Origin: Pseudomonas cichorii
GTDB taxonomy: Bacteria; Pseudomonadota; Gammaproteobacteria; Pseudomonadales; Pseudomonadaceae
Direction: 5' to 3'
DNA: 64,000 bases
Assembly (NCBI RefSeq): GCF_015471405.1
Contig: NZ_BLVZ01000010.1
Span: forward strand, 186,001-250,000
Both the position numbers and the translations under genes were made by a program. How positions within the stretch are numbered: the first letter of the stretch is position 1; every line of letters starts with the position of its first letter. Of the stretch, positions 33,209 through 42,120 are shown piece after piece. The notes beneath the pieces were generated by a model. The model saw only the letters and a list, made by a program, of their open reading frames with translations, was not told the origin of the DNA and searched no databases.

Positions 33209-34837
33209 ATGCAGTTCATCCGAAATATGAAGATAGGGGTCAGGCTGACACTCGGTTTTCTGATCGTCGTGGCCTTGACCGCGACCATTGGCTTGCTTGG
33301 CATCCGCAACCTGGACGAGGTGAACCGGCTTTCGGATCGAATGTACGACATCGACGTCGAGGGCATGAGCCAGTTGCAGGAAGCCAATATCCAGCTGATC
33401 ACCGCAGGTCGCGCCATGCGCCAGAGCCTGCTCTCCACCACTCAGGAAGAGCGGGAAAGTGCGGCCAACCTGACTCGCAGCACACTGGAAACCACTCGCG
33501 CTCTGATCGTCAAATCCCGCGAGAGCTTCATCACCAAAGAAGGCCAGGCCAGAGTCGATGGCTTGCTGGCACCACTGACCGAATACGAAAACGTAGCCAA
33601 GCAACTCTTGCTCGCCCATCAACAAAGCGGCCAGCTCCAGGAAGCCAGTGAGGTAACCAATCTGTTGCCAAAGGCCATATCGACGTCCGAGATAGTCGAC
33701 CGCATGCTGGGTGAAGTGGTCGATTACAAGAAAGAACGGGCCGGACAGTCGAATCAGGAAATCACCACGATCTCCGAAAGCTCCCGCGTGCAAATGATTG
33801 TGCTGGTGGCCGTCGCCACTCTGCTGGGCATGCTGATCGGCGTACTGGTCACCCGCAGCATCACCAAGCCGCTCAATGGCGCGGTGGAAGCCGCTAACCG
33901 CATGGCGGCCGGCGACCTGAGCAAGGACCTTGAAGTCAACAGCAAGGACGAAACCGGTCAGTTGCTCGCTTCCATGCAGAACATGGCCCTGCGTCTGCGC
34001 AGTATTCTGGGTGATGTACGCAGTGCCGCAGACTCGCTGTCTTCAGCCTCGGAGCAGGTCAGTTCGACCTCGCAGTCCTTGAGCCAGGCGGCCAACGAAC
34101 AGGCCGCCAGCGTCGAACAGACAAGCGCCTCGGTCGAACAGATGTCCGCTTCGATTGCCCAGAACACCGAAAGCGCCAAGATCACTGACGGCATCGCAGG
34201 CAAGGCTGCCAATGACGCCGTTCAAGGCGGTGGCGCTGTCGGCGACACCGTCCTGGCCATGAAGCAGATTGCCGACAAGATCAGCATCATCGACGACATC
34301 GCTTACCAGACCAACCTGCTGGCCCTGAACGCCGCAATCGAAGCCGCACGAGCGGGCGATCACGGCAAAGGCTTCGCAGTGGTCGCCGCCGAAGTACGCA
34401 AGCTGGCCGAACGCAGCCAGGTGGCGGCCCAGGAAATCGGTCAGGTCGCCTCCAGCAGCGTACAACTGGCCGAGCAGGCTGGACGCTTGCTCAACGAGAT
34501 CGTGCCCAATATCCAGAAGACCTCCGACCTGGTGCAGGAAATCACTGCGGCGTCCCAGGAACAGAGCGGCGCGGCCGGGCAGATCAATATCGCCATGGGC
34601 CAGATGAACCAGATCACCCAGCAGAACGCTTCGGCCTCCGAAGAGCTGGCGGCCACGGCAGAAGAAATGAATGCCCAGGCCGGCCAGTTGCAGGAACTGA
34701 TCGGCTTCTTCCGCTTTGAAGCACAGTCTTCATCCAGACCTCAGCCACGAGCCTCGGACAACTACAGCAGCACGCCGCCGCCATGGTCCAGAGGCAAGTC
34801 GCAGGTCGATGAAGGCCAGTTCGTCAGTTTCAATTAA
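33209..34837 (+). CDS. Methyl-accepting chemotaxis protein with four-helix-bundle sensor
   Basis: A 542-residue transmembrane receptor: helix 1 (about 10-30), a periplasmic 4HB-type sensor (about 32-190), helix 2 (193-213), HAMP (214-266) and signalling domain with the tip YQTNLLALNAAIEAARAG (about 371-388). No C-terminal NWETF-type pentapeptide is seen; the end is VSFN. CheR may therefore methylate it without tethering. CAGGAG 9 bases upstream supports the start. The ligand is unknown. Confidence 0.92.
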   Translation: MQFIRNMKIGVRLTLGFLIVVALTATIGLLGIRNLDEVNRLSDRMYDIDVEGMSQLQEANIQLITAGRAMRQSLLSTTQEERESAANLTRSTLETTRALIVKSRESFITKEGQARVDGLLAPLTEYENVAKQLLLAHQQSGQLQEASEVTNLLPKAISTSEIVDRMLGEVVDYKKERAGQSNQEITTISESSRVQMIVLVAVATLLGMLIGVLVTRSITKPLNGAVEAANRMAAGDLSKDLEVNSKDETGQLLASMQNMALRLRSILGDVRSAADSLSSASEQVSSTSQSLSQAANEQAASVEQTSASVEQMSASIAQNTESAKITDGIAGKAANDAVQGGGAVGDTVLAMKQIADKISIIDDIAYQTNLLALNAAIEAARAGDHGKGFAVVAAEVRKLAERSQVAAQEIGQVASSSVQLAEQAGRLLNEIVPNIQKTSDLVQEITAASQEQSGAAGQINIAMGQMNQITQQNASASEELAATAEEMNAQAGQLQELIGFFRFEAQSSSRPQPRASDNYSSTPPPWSRGKSQVDEGQFVSFN

Positions 34838-34851
34838 GGGGGACGTGACCT

Positions 34852-35370
34852 ATGAGCCTTCCGCAAACTGTAGAGCTGTTATCCGACGCCGACACGATGA
34901 GCATCCAGCATCTGTCGTTTCGGGTACGCGATGCCGCGTATGCGTTACCCATCGATCTGGTGCGGGAGATCATCGAGTACGACGAAGTCACTTCCGTACC
35001 GATGATGCCGGCCTTTATCCATGGCGTGATCAACCTGCGCGGTAACGTGGTGCCGGTGCTCGATCTGGCGGCGCGCTTCGGCTTCGAGCTGACGCAGCCC
35101 GGCAAGCGCACCTGCATCGTGATCATCGAACTGACGCTGGAAGACCTCTACCAGCGCATCGGTCTGGTGGTGGACGCCGTGGACGCCGTGCTCGATATCG
35201 ATCCGCAACAGGTGGTGCCCGCCCCACCTTTCGGGGCCGGTATCCGCACAGACTTCATCGCCGGCATGGCTCGTCGCGACCAGACTTTCACCATCATTCT
35301 GAACATTGCACAAGTGTTGTCACTGGACGACATTCGCCAGCTCAGTCTTGCTGTGCTCAAGGGAACCTGA
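34852..35370 (+). CDS. cheW: Chemotaxis coupling protein CheW
   Basis: A 172-residue CheW that joins receptors to the CheA P5 domain. The two SH3-like lobes are recognisable from FRVRDAAYALPIDLVREII and NLRGNVVPVLDLAARFG. GGGGG precedes the ATG by 8 bases. cheR begins two bases after its stop, showing tight coupling. Confidence 0.93.
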   Translation: MSLPQTVELLSDADTMSIQHLSFRVRDAAYALPIDLVREIIEYDEVTSVPMMPAFIHGVINLRGNVVPVLDLAARFGFELTQPGKRTCIVIIELTLEDLYQRIGLVVDAVDAVLDIDPQQVVPAPPFGAGIRTDFIAGMARRDQTFTIILNIAQVLSLDDIRQLSLAVLKGT

Positions 35371-35371
35371 G

Positions 35372-36184
35372 ATGTCAGAAGCACTGAAGATGCCGACACT
35401 CGGTGATACCGAGTTCCTCCATCTGCAAAAACTCATGGCCGATGCTTCAGGCATCCAGCTGGCGCAGAACAAGCGCCCGCTGGTTGCCGGTCGCCTGATG
35501 AAACGCCTTCGTTATTACCGGCTCGACAGTTACACCGAATACCTGCACATGCTCGAACAGCCCATGTACAAGCAGGAACGCCGTCTGGTGGTGGATCTGC
35601 TTACAACCAACGAAACGTACTTCTTCCGCGAACATCCGCACTTCGAGTTTCTCGGCCAGTGGCTGGCCAGACGTCGGGGTTCACTGCGGATCTGGAGTGC
35701 CGCCTGTTCATCGGGTGAAGAACCCTACAGCCTTGCGATGGTGCTCAGCGAACACGCCACCACACAGGACTGGTCCATCATGGCCAGCGACCTGAGCCTG
35801 AGCATGCTGCACAAGGCCCACGAAGGCATCTATGACATCGCCCAGGCCAAGTACTTTCCCCAGGGCTGGATGCAGCGCTACTGCCTGAGCGGCGTAGGCG
35901 ACATGAGCGGACGCTTCCGGGTGCAGGCGGCCCTGCGCGACCGGGTCACGCTGCGCGAGGTGAATATCGTCCAGCCGCTGGCAGAAGACGTGGGCATGTT
36001 CGATGTGATCTTTCTGCGCAACGTATTGATCTACTTCGACAACGAAGAAAAGAAACGTATTGTGCAGCGCCTTGTCTGTCAGTTGCGTCCCGGCGGCCTG
36101 CTATTCATAGGCCACGCCGAAAGCATTCATGGTTTTGAGCTACCCGTACGACTGGTACGGCCCTCGGTGTACGAATGTCTGTGA
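35372..36184 (+). CDS. cheR: Chemotaxis protein methyltransferase CheR
   Basis: A 270-residue SAM-dependent methyltransferase that methylates receptor glutamates. An N-terminal helical domain (1-80) precedes a Rossmann core with TNETYFFREHPHFEFL, the SAM motif WSAACSSGEEPYSLAM (about 107-122) and VIFLRNVLIYFD. The start at 35372 is used; the upstream extension overlaps cheW. The stop overlaps the cheD start by 10 bases. Confidence 0.95.
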   Translation: MSEALKMPTLGDTEFLHLQKLMADASGIQLAQNKRPLVAGRLMKRLRYYRLDSYTEYLHMLEQPMYKQERRLVVDLLTTNETYFFREHPHFEFLGQWLARRRGSLRIWSAACSSGEEPYSLAMVLSEHATTQDWSIMASDLSLSMLHKAHEGIYDIAQAKYFPQGWMQRYCLSGVGDMSGRFRVQAALRDRVTLREVNIVQPLAEDVGMFDVIFLRNVLIYFDNEEKKRIVQRLVCQLRPGGLLFIGHAESIHGFELPVRLVRPSVYECL

Positions 36185-36705
36185 ATCAACCCATTTTCCT
36201 GCGCCCCGGCGATTACTTCTTTGGGCGCCACGACGGTCCTGTCACGACCCTGCTGGGCAGTTGCGTATCGATAATTCTCTGGCATCCACGCTGGCGCTTG
36301 CTGGGCGTATCCCATTACGTCCTGCCCCGTGACCCGACGGCCAGCTACAACAAGGCACCGCTCAACGATCAGGACACGCGCTACGGCGATGCCGTGTTCC
36401 AGCGCATGCACGCCGACATGGTGCGTCACGGCACCAACCCGAGCGAGTACCGCAAAGGGATTTTCGGCGGTGGCTGCCTGTCGCGTTTCGAGGGTAACTC
36501 GCTGCGCAAGATCGGCCACACCAACAGCGACTTCGCCCGCAAACAGTTCAGCCTGCGCAACTGGGCGGTGGACTTGCACGACCTCAATGGCGAGCACTAC
36601 CGCCGCCTTCAGATAGATGGCCTGAGTGGCAGGATCGACTGTCAGCGCAATGAAGTCACGCCGCCCGTCATGCCGAACTCAAGGACAGGTGGGCATATTC
36701 TGTGA
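36175..36705 (+). CDS. cheD: Chemoreceptor glutamine deamidase CheD
   Basis: A 176-residue CheD, which deamidates receptor glutamines. The catalytic triad T24, C30, H47 (VTTLLGSCVSI and GVSHYVLP) has exactly the spacing of T21, C27, H44 in the Thermotoga enzyme. It overlaps cheR by 10 bases and cheB by 4 (GTGA). CheD is absent from enterics, so its presence marks a non-enteric type of adaptation system. Confidence 0.94.
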   Translation: MSVNQPIFLRPGDYFFGRHDGPVTTLLGSCVSIILWHPRWRLLGVSHYVLPRDPTASYNKAPLNDQDTRYGDAVFQRMHADMVRHGTNPSEYRKGIFGGGCLSRFEGNSLRKIGHTNSDFARKQFSLRNWAVDLHDLNGEHYRRLQIDGLSGRIDCQRNEVTPPVMPNSRTGGHIL

Positions 36706-37754
36706 TCCGCGTATTCATCGTTGACGACTCGGCCCTGGTTCGCCAGGTGCTTACCAATTGCCTGACAAACCATCCCGGCATCGAAGTGATCGGCCAGGCC
36801 AGTGACCCGCTTTACGCCATCGACAAGATGCGCCGCGACTGGCCTGACGTGGTGATTCTGGATGTCGAAATGCCGCGCATGGATGGTCTTACCTTTCTGC
36901 GTCAGATCATGAGCGAACGCCCTACTCCGACCCTGATCTGTTCGACGCTGACCGAGGAAGGTGCCAGCGTTTCCGTCGAAGCACTGGCAGCCGGTGCAGT
37001 GGGGGTTTTCACCAAGGCCCGGCTGGGTCTGAAACAAAGCCTGGAGCAACTTTCGGGGGATCTGATCCGCAAGATCGAAGAGGCCGCCCGCACACGCCCA
37101 GGCGCTTTCCGGCCACCTGCCCGCGCGCAGGTCCAGGAAGCACCGCCCGCAGTAAATCCATTGTTCAGGACCACCGACCGGGTGGTCGCACTGGGCTGCT
37201 CGACCGGAGGCACCCAGGCACTGGAATTCATTCTTCGCCAACTGCCACGTGACTGCCCGGGCATTGTGATCGTTCAACACATGCCGGAAAAATTCACGGC
37301 AGATTTCGCAAGACGTCTCGATAGTCTCTGCCAGATAGAAGTACGTGAAGCCAGGCATCTGGATCGCGTTCACAGCGGTCTGGCACTGATCGCTCCCGGT
37401 GGTCTGCACATGCAGCTCAAACGCAACGGAGCACACTATCAAGTCGAGGTTATCGATGGCCCACCGGTAAACCGGCACAAGCCATCGGTAGACGTGCTGT
37501 TTCGCTCTATGGCCAGACATGCAGGCGCCAATACGCTGGGCGTGATCATGACCGGCATGGGAGACGACGGAGCGCGCGGCCTGCTGGCCATGCGCGAAAG
37601 CGGAGCCCACACCGTCGCCCAGGATGAGGCCAGTTGCGTTGTGTTCGGCATGCCCAAGGAAGCGATTCGCATGGGCGCGGCACAAGCGATAGAACCGCTG
37701 TCCAGAGTACCGATACTGATCCAACAGTTTGGTGACAGCGCACGGCATGGCTAA
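36702..37754 (+). CDS. cheB: Chemotaxis methylesterase CheB
   Basis: A 350-residue receiver-methylesterase. Receiver: D8-D9, phospho-acceptor D54 (ILDVEMPRMDG). Esterase: catalytic S167 in LGCSTGG, the H in VQHMPEKFTADF and the D in MTGMGDDGARG. It starts at a GTG whose codon overlaps the cheD stop (GTGA). It closes the che operon and balances CheR. Confidence 0.94.
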   Translation: MIRVFIVDDSALVRQVLTNCLTNHPGIEVIGQASDPLYAIDKMRRDWPDVVILDVEMPRMDGLTFLRQIMSERPTPTLICSTLTEEGASVSVEALAAGAVGVFTKARLGLKQSLEQLSGDLIRKIEEAARTRPGAFRPPARAQVQEAPPAVNPLFRTTDRVVALGCSTGGTQALEFILRQLPRDCPGIVIVQHMPEKFTADFARRLDSLCQIEVREARHLDRVHSGLALIAPGGLHMQLKRNGAHYQVEVIDGPPVNRHKPSVDVLFRSMARHAGANTLGVIMTGMGDDGARGLLAMRESGAHTVAQDEASCVVFGMPKEAIRMGAAQAIEPLSRVPILIQQFGDSARHG

Positions 37755-37793
37755 CGGAATGCCATCGCCGATATTCGGGATAGGGACGTCCTC

Positions 37794-37856
37794 CCCGTGG
37801 GCGTCTTGCAAATGGATGCAGCTAGCCATCAGCGGGCTATCATCAACCCCCACGGG
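37794..37856 (+). promoter_or_regulatory. Nested stems in the leader of the LuxR-type regulator
   Basis: CCCGTGGG (37794-37801) pairs with CCCACGGG (37849-37856), enclosing a TAGCC/GGCTA stem (37823-37827 with 37835-37839). It lies between cheB and the regulator start and may be a leader structure or a cheB terminator. Function is unproven. Confidence 0.35.
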
Positions 37857-37922
37857 AGAATAGTAATCGTAGCTGTCACTCGTTGGCCGCTATTCACTTC
37901 CCATGCGACACAGGCCGTACAT

Positions 37923-38585
37923 ATGCCTTGCCGAATTCTGCTCGCCGATGACTACCCGTTGTTTCGGGCTGGTATACGAGCACTACTGGAAAAACAACAC
38001 GAATACGAAATCGTCGGGGAGGCTGGCGATGGGGATAGCATCGTCCAGCTTGCTTGCCTGTTGTCGCCGGACATCATCCTGCTCGACATGTCCATGGAGC
38101 GATCATGCAGCGTCCATACACTGGAGGAGTTATCAGTCCATGCGCCCTGCAGCAAGGTGCTCATGCTATCGACACATACCGACTCAAGCTTCGTCATGAA
38201 ATGCCTGCAACTGGGTGCCCAGGGCTATCTGCTCAAGAGCGCCAGCTTTCTGGAGCTGGAACTGGCCTTACAGGCGTTGCAGCATGGCGATCAATATCTG
38301 TCTTCGGAAGTCGTGCCGCTGGTGGTCAGCCAGGCCGTCAAGAAAAGCCTTACGCAGCCTTCGGGCAGCAGATCCGGAAACTTTTCACTGACTGAACGCC
38401 AACTGGAAATCCTGCGCCTGATCGCCCGTGGCGAATCGACTCGTTCCATCGCACTGGGCCTGGGCCTGAGCGTCAAGACAGTCGAGGCCCATCGCTCTCA
38501 GGTCATGCATCGTCTGGGGATTCACGATATCGCCAGCCTGGTGTTGTTTGCCGTGCGTGAGGGGATCATTCAGGTCAACGATTAG
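37923..38585 (+). CDS. NarL/LuxR-family response regulator
   Basis: A 220-residue regulator: receiver (1-120; D9-D10, phospho-acceptor D55 in IILLDMSME, K near 109 in LLKSAS) and a LuxR helix-turn-helix (about 155-215; LTERQLEILRLIARGEST, SVKTVEAHRSQVMHRL). No partner kinase lies beside it; the CheA upstream is the nearest candidate donor. The start at 37923 (MPCRILLADD) is chosen by domain fit; its ribosome site is weak. Its stop is 2 bases from the convergent bisC-like gene. Confidence 0.85.
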   Translation: MPCRILLADDYPLFRAGIRALLEKQHEYEIVGEAGDGDSIVQLACLLSPDIILLDMSMERSCSVHTLEELSVHAPCSKVLMLSTHTDSSFVMKCLQLGAQGYLLKSASFLELELALQALQHGDQYLSSEVVPLVVSQAVKKSLTQPSGSRSGNFSLTERQLEILRLIARGESTRSIALGLGLSVKTVEAHRSQVMHRLGIHDIASLVLFAVREGIIQVND

Positions 38586-38587
38586 CC

Positions 38588-40858
38588 TCACGTCAGCAGT
38601 GGCGGCTCAAAGGCCGTCACTTGCGGCAACGCCTGATCCCACCTGACGACCTCCACCGACGCGGTTTGTGCCGAGCAACCCTGAGACAAGCGTGAAGCCC
38701 CCACATCGAGGGTAATCACGTTCGGGTTGCCATGTTTCTCAAGGCTGCCCTTCTGGCCATGGACCAGTGGATCGAACCAGGCTCCGGTGGCGATCTGCAC
38801 GACGCCGGGGCGAATGTCATCCGAGACAATCACCCCGGCCAGAAAAGCCCCTCGCTCGTTGAAAACCTTGACCACATCGCCATCGACAATGCCTCGGGCC
38901 TGCGCGTCGATGCGATTGAGGGTCAAGGGCTCACGCTCGTGGATCTTTGAAGCGCGGCTATAGGCACCGTGGTCGTACTGACTGTGCAAACGGGTTCGCG
39001 GCTGGTTGGAGAGCAGGTGCAAGGGAAACGTGGCCGCTGGCTTGTCCAGCCAGACCGGATGCCCCGGACAGTCCGCGTAACCGAACCCGGCAATGCGCTC
39101 GGAGAAGATTTCGATACGCCCTGAAGGCGTGGGCAAAGGGTTGGCCTGCGGGTCGTCGCGGAAGGGCTTGAGCAGGATCATGTCGGTTTCGGGGTACTGC
39201 ACCTCGAACAGGCCCTCGCGCCAGAACCGATCATAGTCCGGCAACTGCACGCCGAAGGTTTCGGCCCGCTCGCGAGACTGTTCATAGATATAACGCAGCC
39301 AGGCAGACGCATCACGCCCCTCAGTGAAGGTATCGGCAAAGCCCAGACGCTGTGCCAGGTCGGCGAAGATCGAATAGTCGTCGCGGGCGTCACCCACTGG
39401 CTCGATGGCTTGCTGCATGGCGATCATGAAACGGTCGGAAGCCGAACTGCCGATGTCATTGCGCTCCAGCGCCGTAGTCGCAGGCAGGACGATATCGGCG
39501 TACCTGGCCTGGGCGGTCCAGTACTGCTCGTGAACAATGATGGTTTCCGGGCGCTGCCAGGCATCCAGCAGACGGTTGAGGTCCTGGTGATGATGAAAGA
39601 TATTGCCGCCGGCCCAGTACACCAGCCGAATGTCGGGATAGTGCCGTTGCTGGCCGTTGTAATCGAAAGGCGCACCGGGATTGAGCAGCATGTCGGCGAC
39701 ACGTGCCACCGGGATGAAATCCTTGACCGGGTTGCTGCCCTGCTCGAAACGCGGCCCGGAAAATGCCTTGCGGCCGCTGCCCGTATTGTTCATGCAGCCA
39801 TAACCCAGCCCAAAACCGCCACCCGGCAAACCGATCTGTCCCAGCAGTGCGGCCAGGGTCACGGTCATCCAGAACGGTTGTTCGCCATGGATCGAACGCT
39901 GCAAGGAATAGGCGACATTGATCATGGTCCGCTTGCTGGCCATGCGTTGTGCCAGCTCGATGATCTGGCGGGCCGGGATTCCAGTCAGTTGCTCGGCCCA
40001 TTGCGGGTCCTTTGGCTGTCCGTCGACATGGCCCAGCAGATAGTCACGAAAGCGCTCATAGCCGACGGTATAACGCTGCACAAAGGCTTCGTCATGCAGC
40101 CCTTGGGTGATCAGGATCCAGGACAACGCCATCATCAACGCCGTATCGCTGCCGGGACGAATCGCCAGCCATTCATTCCTTTCAGGGCCGACCAAGTCAT
40201 CGCGCAACGGGCTGACATTGACGAACTCCACACCCGCTTTCGACATCGACTGCAAAGCCTCACTCAGCAAGTGATCGCTGGCGCCACCGGGGCTTGTCTG
40301 GGCGTTCTTGGCAGGCAGGCCACCGAAGGCCACGAACAACTCGCAGTGCTCGGCCAGGTTTTCCCAGGAGGTGTGCGCCGCCAGCAGCCAGTCCATATTA
40401 CCGACGATATGCGGCATCAACACTCGTCCTGCACCAAGGCTGTAACTGTCGGTGCTGAATACATAACCGCCCAGGCAGTTGAGGAAGCGATGCAACTGAC
40501 TCTGGGCATGATGAAAACGCCCCGCGCTGCCCCAGCCGTAACTGCCACCGAAGATTGCCTGGTTGCCATGCTCGCCCCTGATGCGCTTCAGCTCTCGGGC
40601 GACCAGATCCAGTGCAACGTCCCAGGACACTTCAACAAAAGGCTCCTGCCCTCGCAGGTCGGGCCGACCACCTTGCTCGTGAAGAAAACTGCGGCGCACG
40701 GCGGGACGCTTGATACGGGTCGGCGATGCGATGGCACCTGCTACCGAATCCCCTATGGGCGAAGGGTCCTTGTCCCACTCTGCGGGCACCAGCGCCTCAA
40801 GCTTTCCGTCCACAACCTGTGGACGGTAGACGCCCCAGTGCAATGAAGTGAAAGTCAT
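38588..40858 (-). CDS. BisC/TorZ-type molybdopterin oxidoreductase (sulfoxide or N-oxide reductase)
   Basis: A 756-residue DMSO-reductase-family enzyme. It has no Tat signal and no N-terminal Fe-S cysteine motif, so it is cytoplasmic like BisC, which reduces biotin sulfoxide and free methionine S-sulfoxide. The molybdenum ligand is S140 in SYSLGAG; GGSYGWGSAGRFHHAQSQ and the PLHLLSNQPRTRLHSQ segment are BisC/TorA signatures. AGGAG 9 bases upstream supports the start. It lies downstream of a sulfonate-type binding protein gene across a REPIN. TMAO reduction is the alternative. Confidence 0.88.
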   Translation of the reverse strand: MTFTSLHWGVYRPQVVDGKLEALVPAEWDKDPSPIGDSVAGAIASPTRIKRPAVRRSFLHEQGGRPDLRGQEPFVEVSWDVALDLVARELKRIRGEHGNQAIFGGSYGWGSAGRFHHAQSQLHRFLNCLGGYVFSTDSYSLGAGRVLMPHIVGNMDWLLAAHTSWENLAEHCELFVAFGGLPAKNAQTSPGGASDHLLSEALQSMSKAGVEFVNVSPLRDDLVGPERNEWLAIRPGSDTALMMALSWILITQGLHDEAFVQRYTVGYERFRDYLLGHVDGQPKDPQWAEQLTGIPARQIIELAQRMASKRTMINVAYSLQRSIHGEQPFWMTVTLAALLGQIGLPGGGFGLGYGCMNNTGSGRKAFSGPRFEQGSNPVKDFIPVARVADMLLNPGAPFDYNGQQRHYPDIRLVYWAGGNIFHHHQDLNRLLDAWQRPETIIVHEQYWTAQARYADIVLPATTALERNDIGSSASDRFMIAMQQAIEPVGDARDDYSIFADLAQRLGFADTFTEGRDASAWLRYIYEQSRERAETFGVQLPDYDRFWREGLFEVQYPETDMILLKPFRDDPQANPLPTPSGRIEIFSERIAGFGYADCPGHPVWLDKPAATFPLHLLSNQPRTRLHSQYDHGAYSRASKIHEREPLTLNRIDAQARGIVDGDVVKVFNERGAFLAGVIVSDDIRPGVVQIATGAWFDPLVHGQKGSLEKHGNPNVITLDVGASRLSQGCSAQTASVEVVRWDQALPQVTAFEPPLLT

Positions 40859-40900
40859 GGTGAAGGGCTCCTGAGGGGGGGTGGGGTTTTGGCGTGGAGC

Positions 40901-40951
40901 TTTCGCGAATGAATTCGCTCCTTGGGTGCAGGAGCGAATTCATTCGCGAAA
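40901..40951. repeat. REPIN in the opposite configuration
   Basis: TTTCGCGAATGAATTCGCTC plus CT (40901-40922) is the exact reverse complement of 40930-40951 over a 7-base loop. The same core as the 11911 element is used, but here the GCGAAA ends point outward and the AGGAGC ends inward. It separates the bisC-like gene from the binding protein gene. Confidence 0.9.
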
Positions 40952-40964
40952 AGAAGCAGATGAA

Positions 40965-41942
40965 TCAACGTGAAACCTGCTCCTGCAATTTAAGCGCCGA
41001 ATTGAACGATTCATCAAACACGCTGGCCGCAGGATAGCTTTTGGTCAACCCGGCGCTGTTGAAAAAATCGATGGTCTGCTGCGCGCCTGCAATCACTTCA
41101 GGTGTAATCGGTACGACGACTATCTGCGAGCGGGAGAACCAGCGCCGGGCCACCTCCGCATCGGCCCGGGTCAGGCTCGACCAGGCGTTGGCGTAGGTTT
41201 CGCTGTTCTTCGGATCACGCACCGACCAGTCGCGGGCCGCTTGCAGACGCTGAAGGAAATCGTTGATCTGGGCGCGCTTGTTCTTGATAGCCTTGTCGTT
41301 GGCAACAATGAAACTCTGCGCGGGAATCAGCCCCTTGGCCGTGATGATGATCCTGGCACCCTGACGTTCCTGCTGGGTGACATAGGGCTCCCAGGTCGCG
41401 ATGGCATCCACCGAACCACCGTCCAGGGCATGGGAGGAGTCCAGCGCACTGAGGTAACGATACTCCACGGCATCACGGGGCACGCCCGCCTTGTCCAGCG
41501 CAGTAAGCATCAATTGCTGGCTGAACGAGCCTTTCCAGATCGCCACTTTCTTGCCCGCCAGATCCGCAACGCTCTTGATGGAGGAGTCCTTGCGCACCAC
41601 GATGGCCACGCCATCCAGATTCTGCCGCGAAACACCGATGACCTTGATCGGCGCGCCCAGAGCGCCCATGAACAAGGCGGGCGAATCGCCCAGCAAACCG
41701 ACATCCAGGCTGCCGACGTTCAGGGCTTCGGCCACGGGCGAACCAGCGGTGAATTGCTTCCACTCCAGCTCATAAGGCAGATCATCGAGTACACCCGCGG
41801 CCTCCATCACGGTACGGGCGCTGTAACTCTGGTCGCCGACCACCAGATCGGCGGCATGGACGGCAGTCAAGGAAGCCGCAAGCGTCATGAACAGACCGGA
41901 CAGAACGCTTTTCTTCCATCGGGCGAGGGTGTTGTCGGGCAC
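40965..41942 (-). CDS. SsuA-type aliphatic sulfonate / organosulfur ABC substrate-binding protein
   Basis: A 325-residue periplasmic binding protein. The GTG start at 41942 is chosen because GGAG lies 9 bases upstream; the signal peptide follows (to AVHA, near residue 31). The SsuA/TauA fold is clear: GSPVAEALNVGSLDVGLLGD, VGVSRQNLDG-like and AIATWEPYVTQQE. No permease or ATPase gene is adjacent, so it probably serves a transporter encoded elsewhere. The BisC-type enzyme downstream suggests an oxidised sulfur compound as cargo. Confidence 0.85.
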   Translation of the reverse strand: MPDNTLARWKKSVLSGLFMTLAASLTAVHAADLVVGDQSYSARTVMEAAGVLDDLPYELEWKQFTAGSPVAEALNVGSLDVGLLGDSPALFMGALGAPIKVIGVSRQNLDGVAIVVRKDSSIKSVADLAGKKVAIWKGSFSQQLMLTALDKAGVPRDAVEYRYLSALDSSHALDGGSVDAIATWEPYVTQQERQGARIIITAKGLIPAQSFIVANDKAIKNKRAQINDFLQRLQAARDWSVRDPKNSETYANAWSSLTRADAEVARRWFSRSQIVVVPITPEVIAGAQQTIDFFNSAGLTKSYPAASVFDESFNSALKLQEQVSR

Positions 41943-42120
41943 GTGCAATCTCCACTGGATCAGAATGAAGCCTGGGTCCGCATGCACGGTCACCGACTTT
42001 TTGATAACGATTTCAACGTTTGAAAGGTATTTTTAGAACCTTATCACTCTGAAAATCATTATCTAAATTCATTTTCGATCTAGCCTAATATGCAAACGAC
42101 TCAGTTACCGCCCTCTCGGT

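Noticed and set aside
39410..40846. Open frame of 478 codons on the + strand
   Set aside because: Antisense to the BisC-type gene; His/Gln-rich composition and no ribosome site.
42045..42063. Second Fur-box-like 19-mer upstream of the sulfonate-type binding protein
   Set aside because: It also matches at about 14 of 19 positions, but mainly in its 3' half and in AT-rich DNA. No small RNA, iron gene or terminator supports it, so I did not call it a feature.
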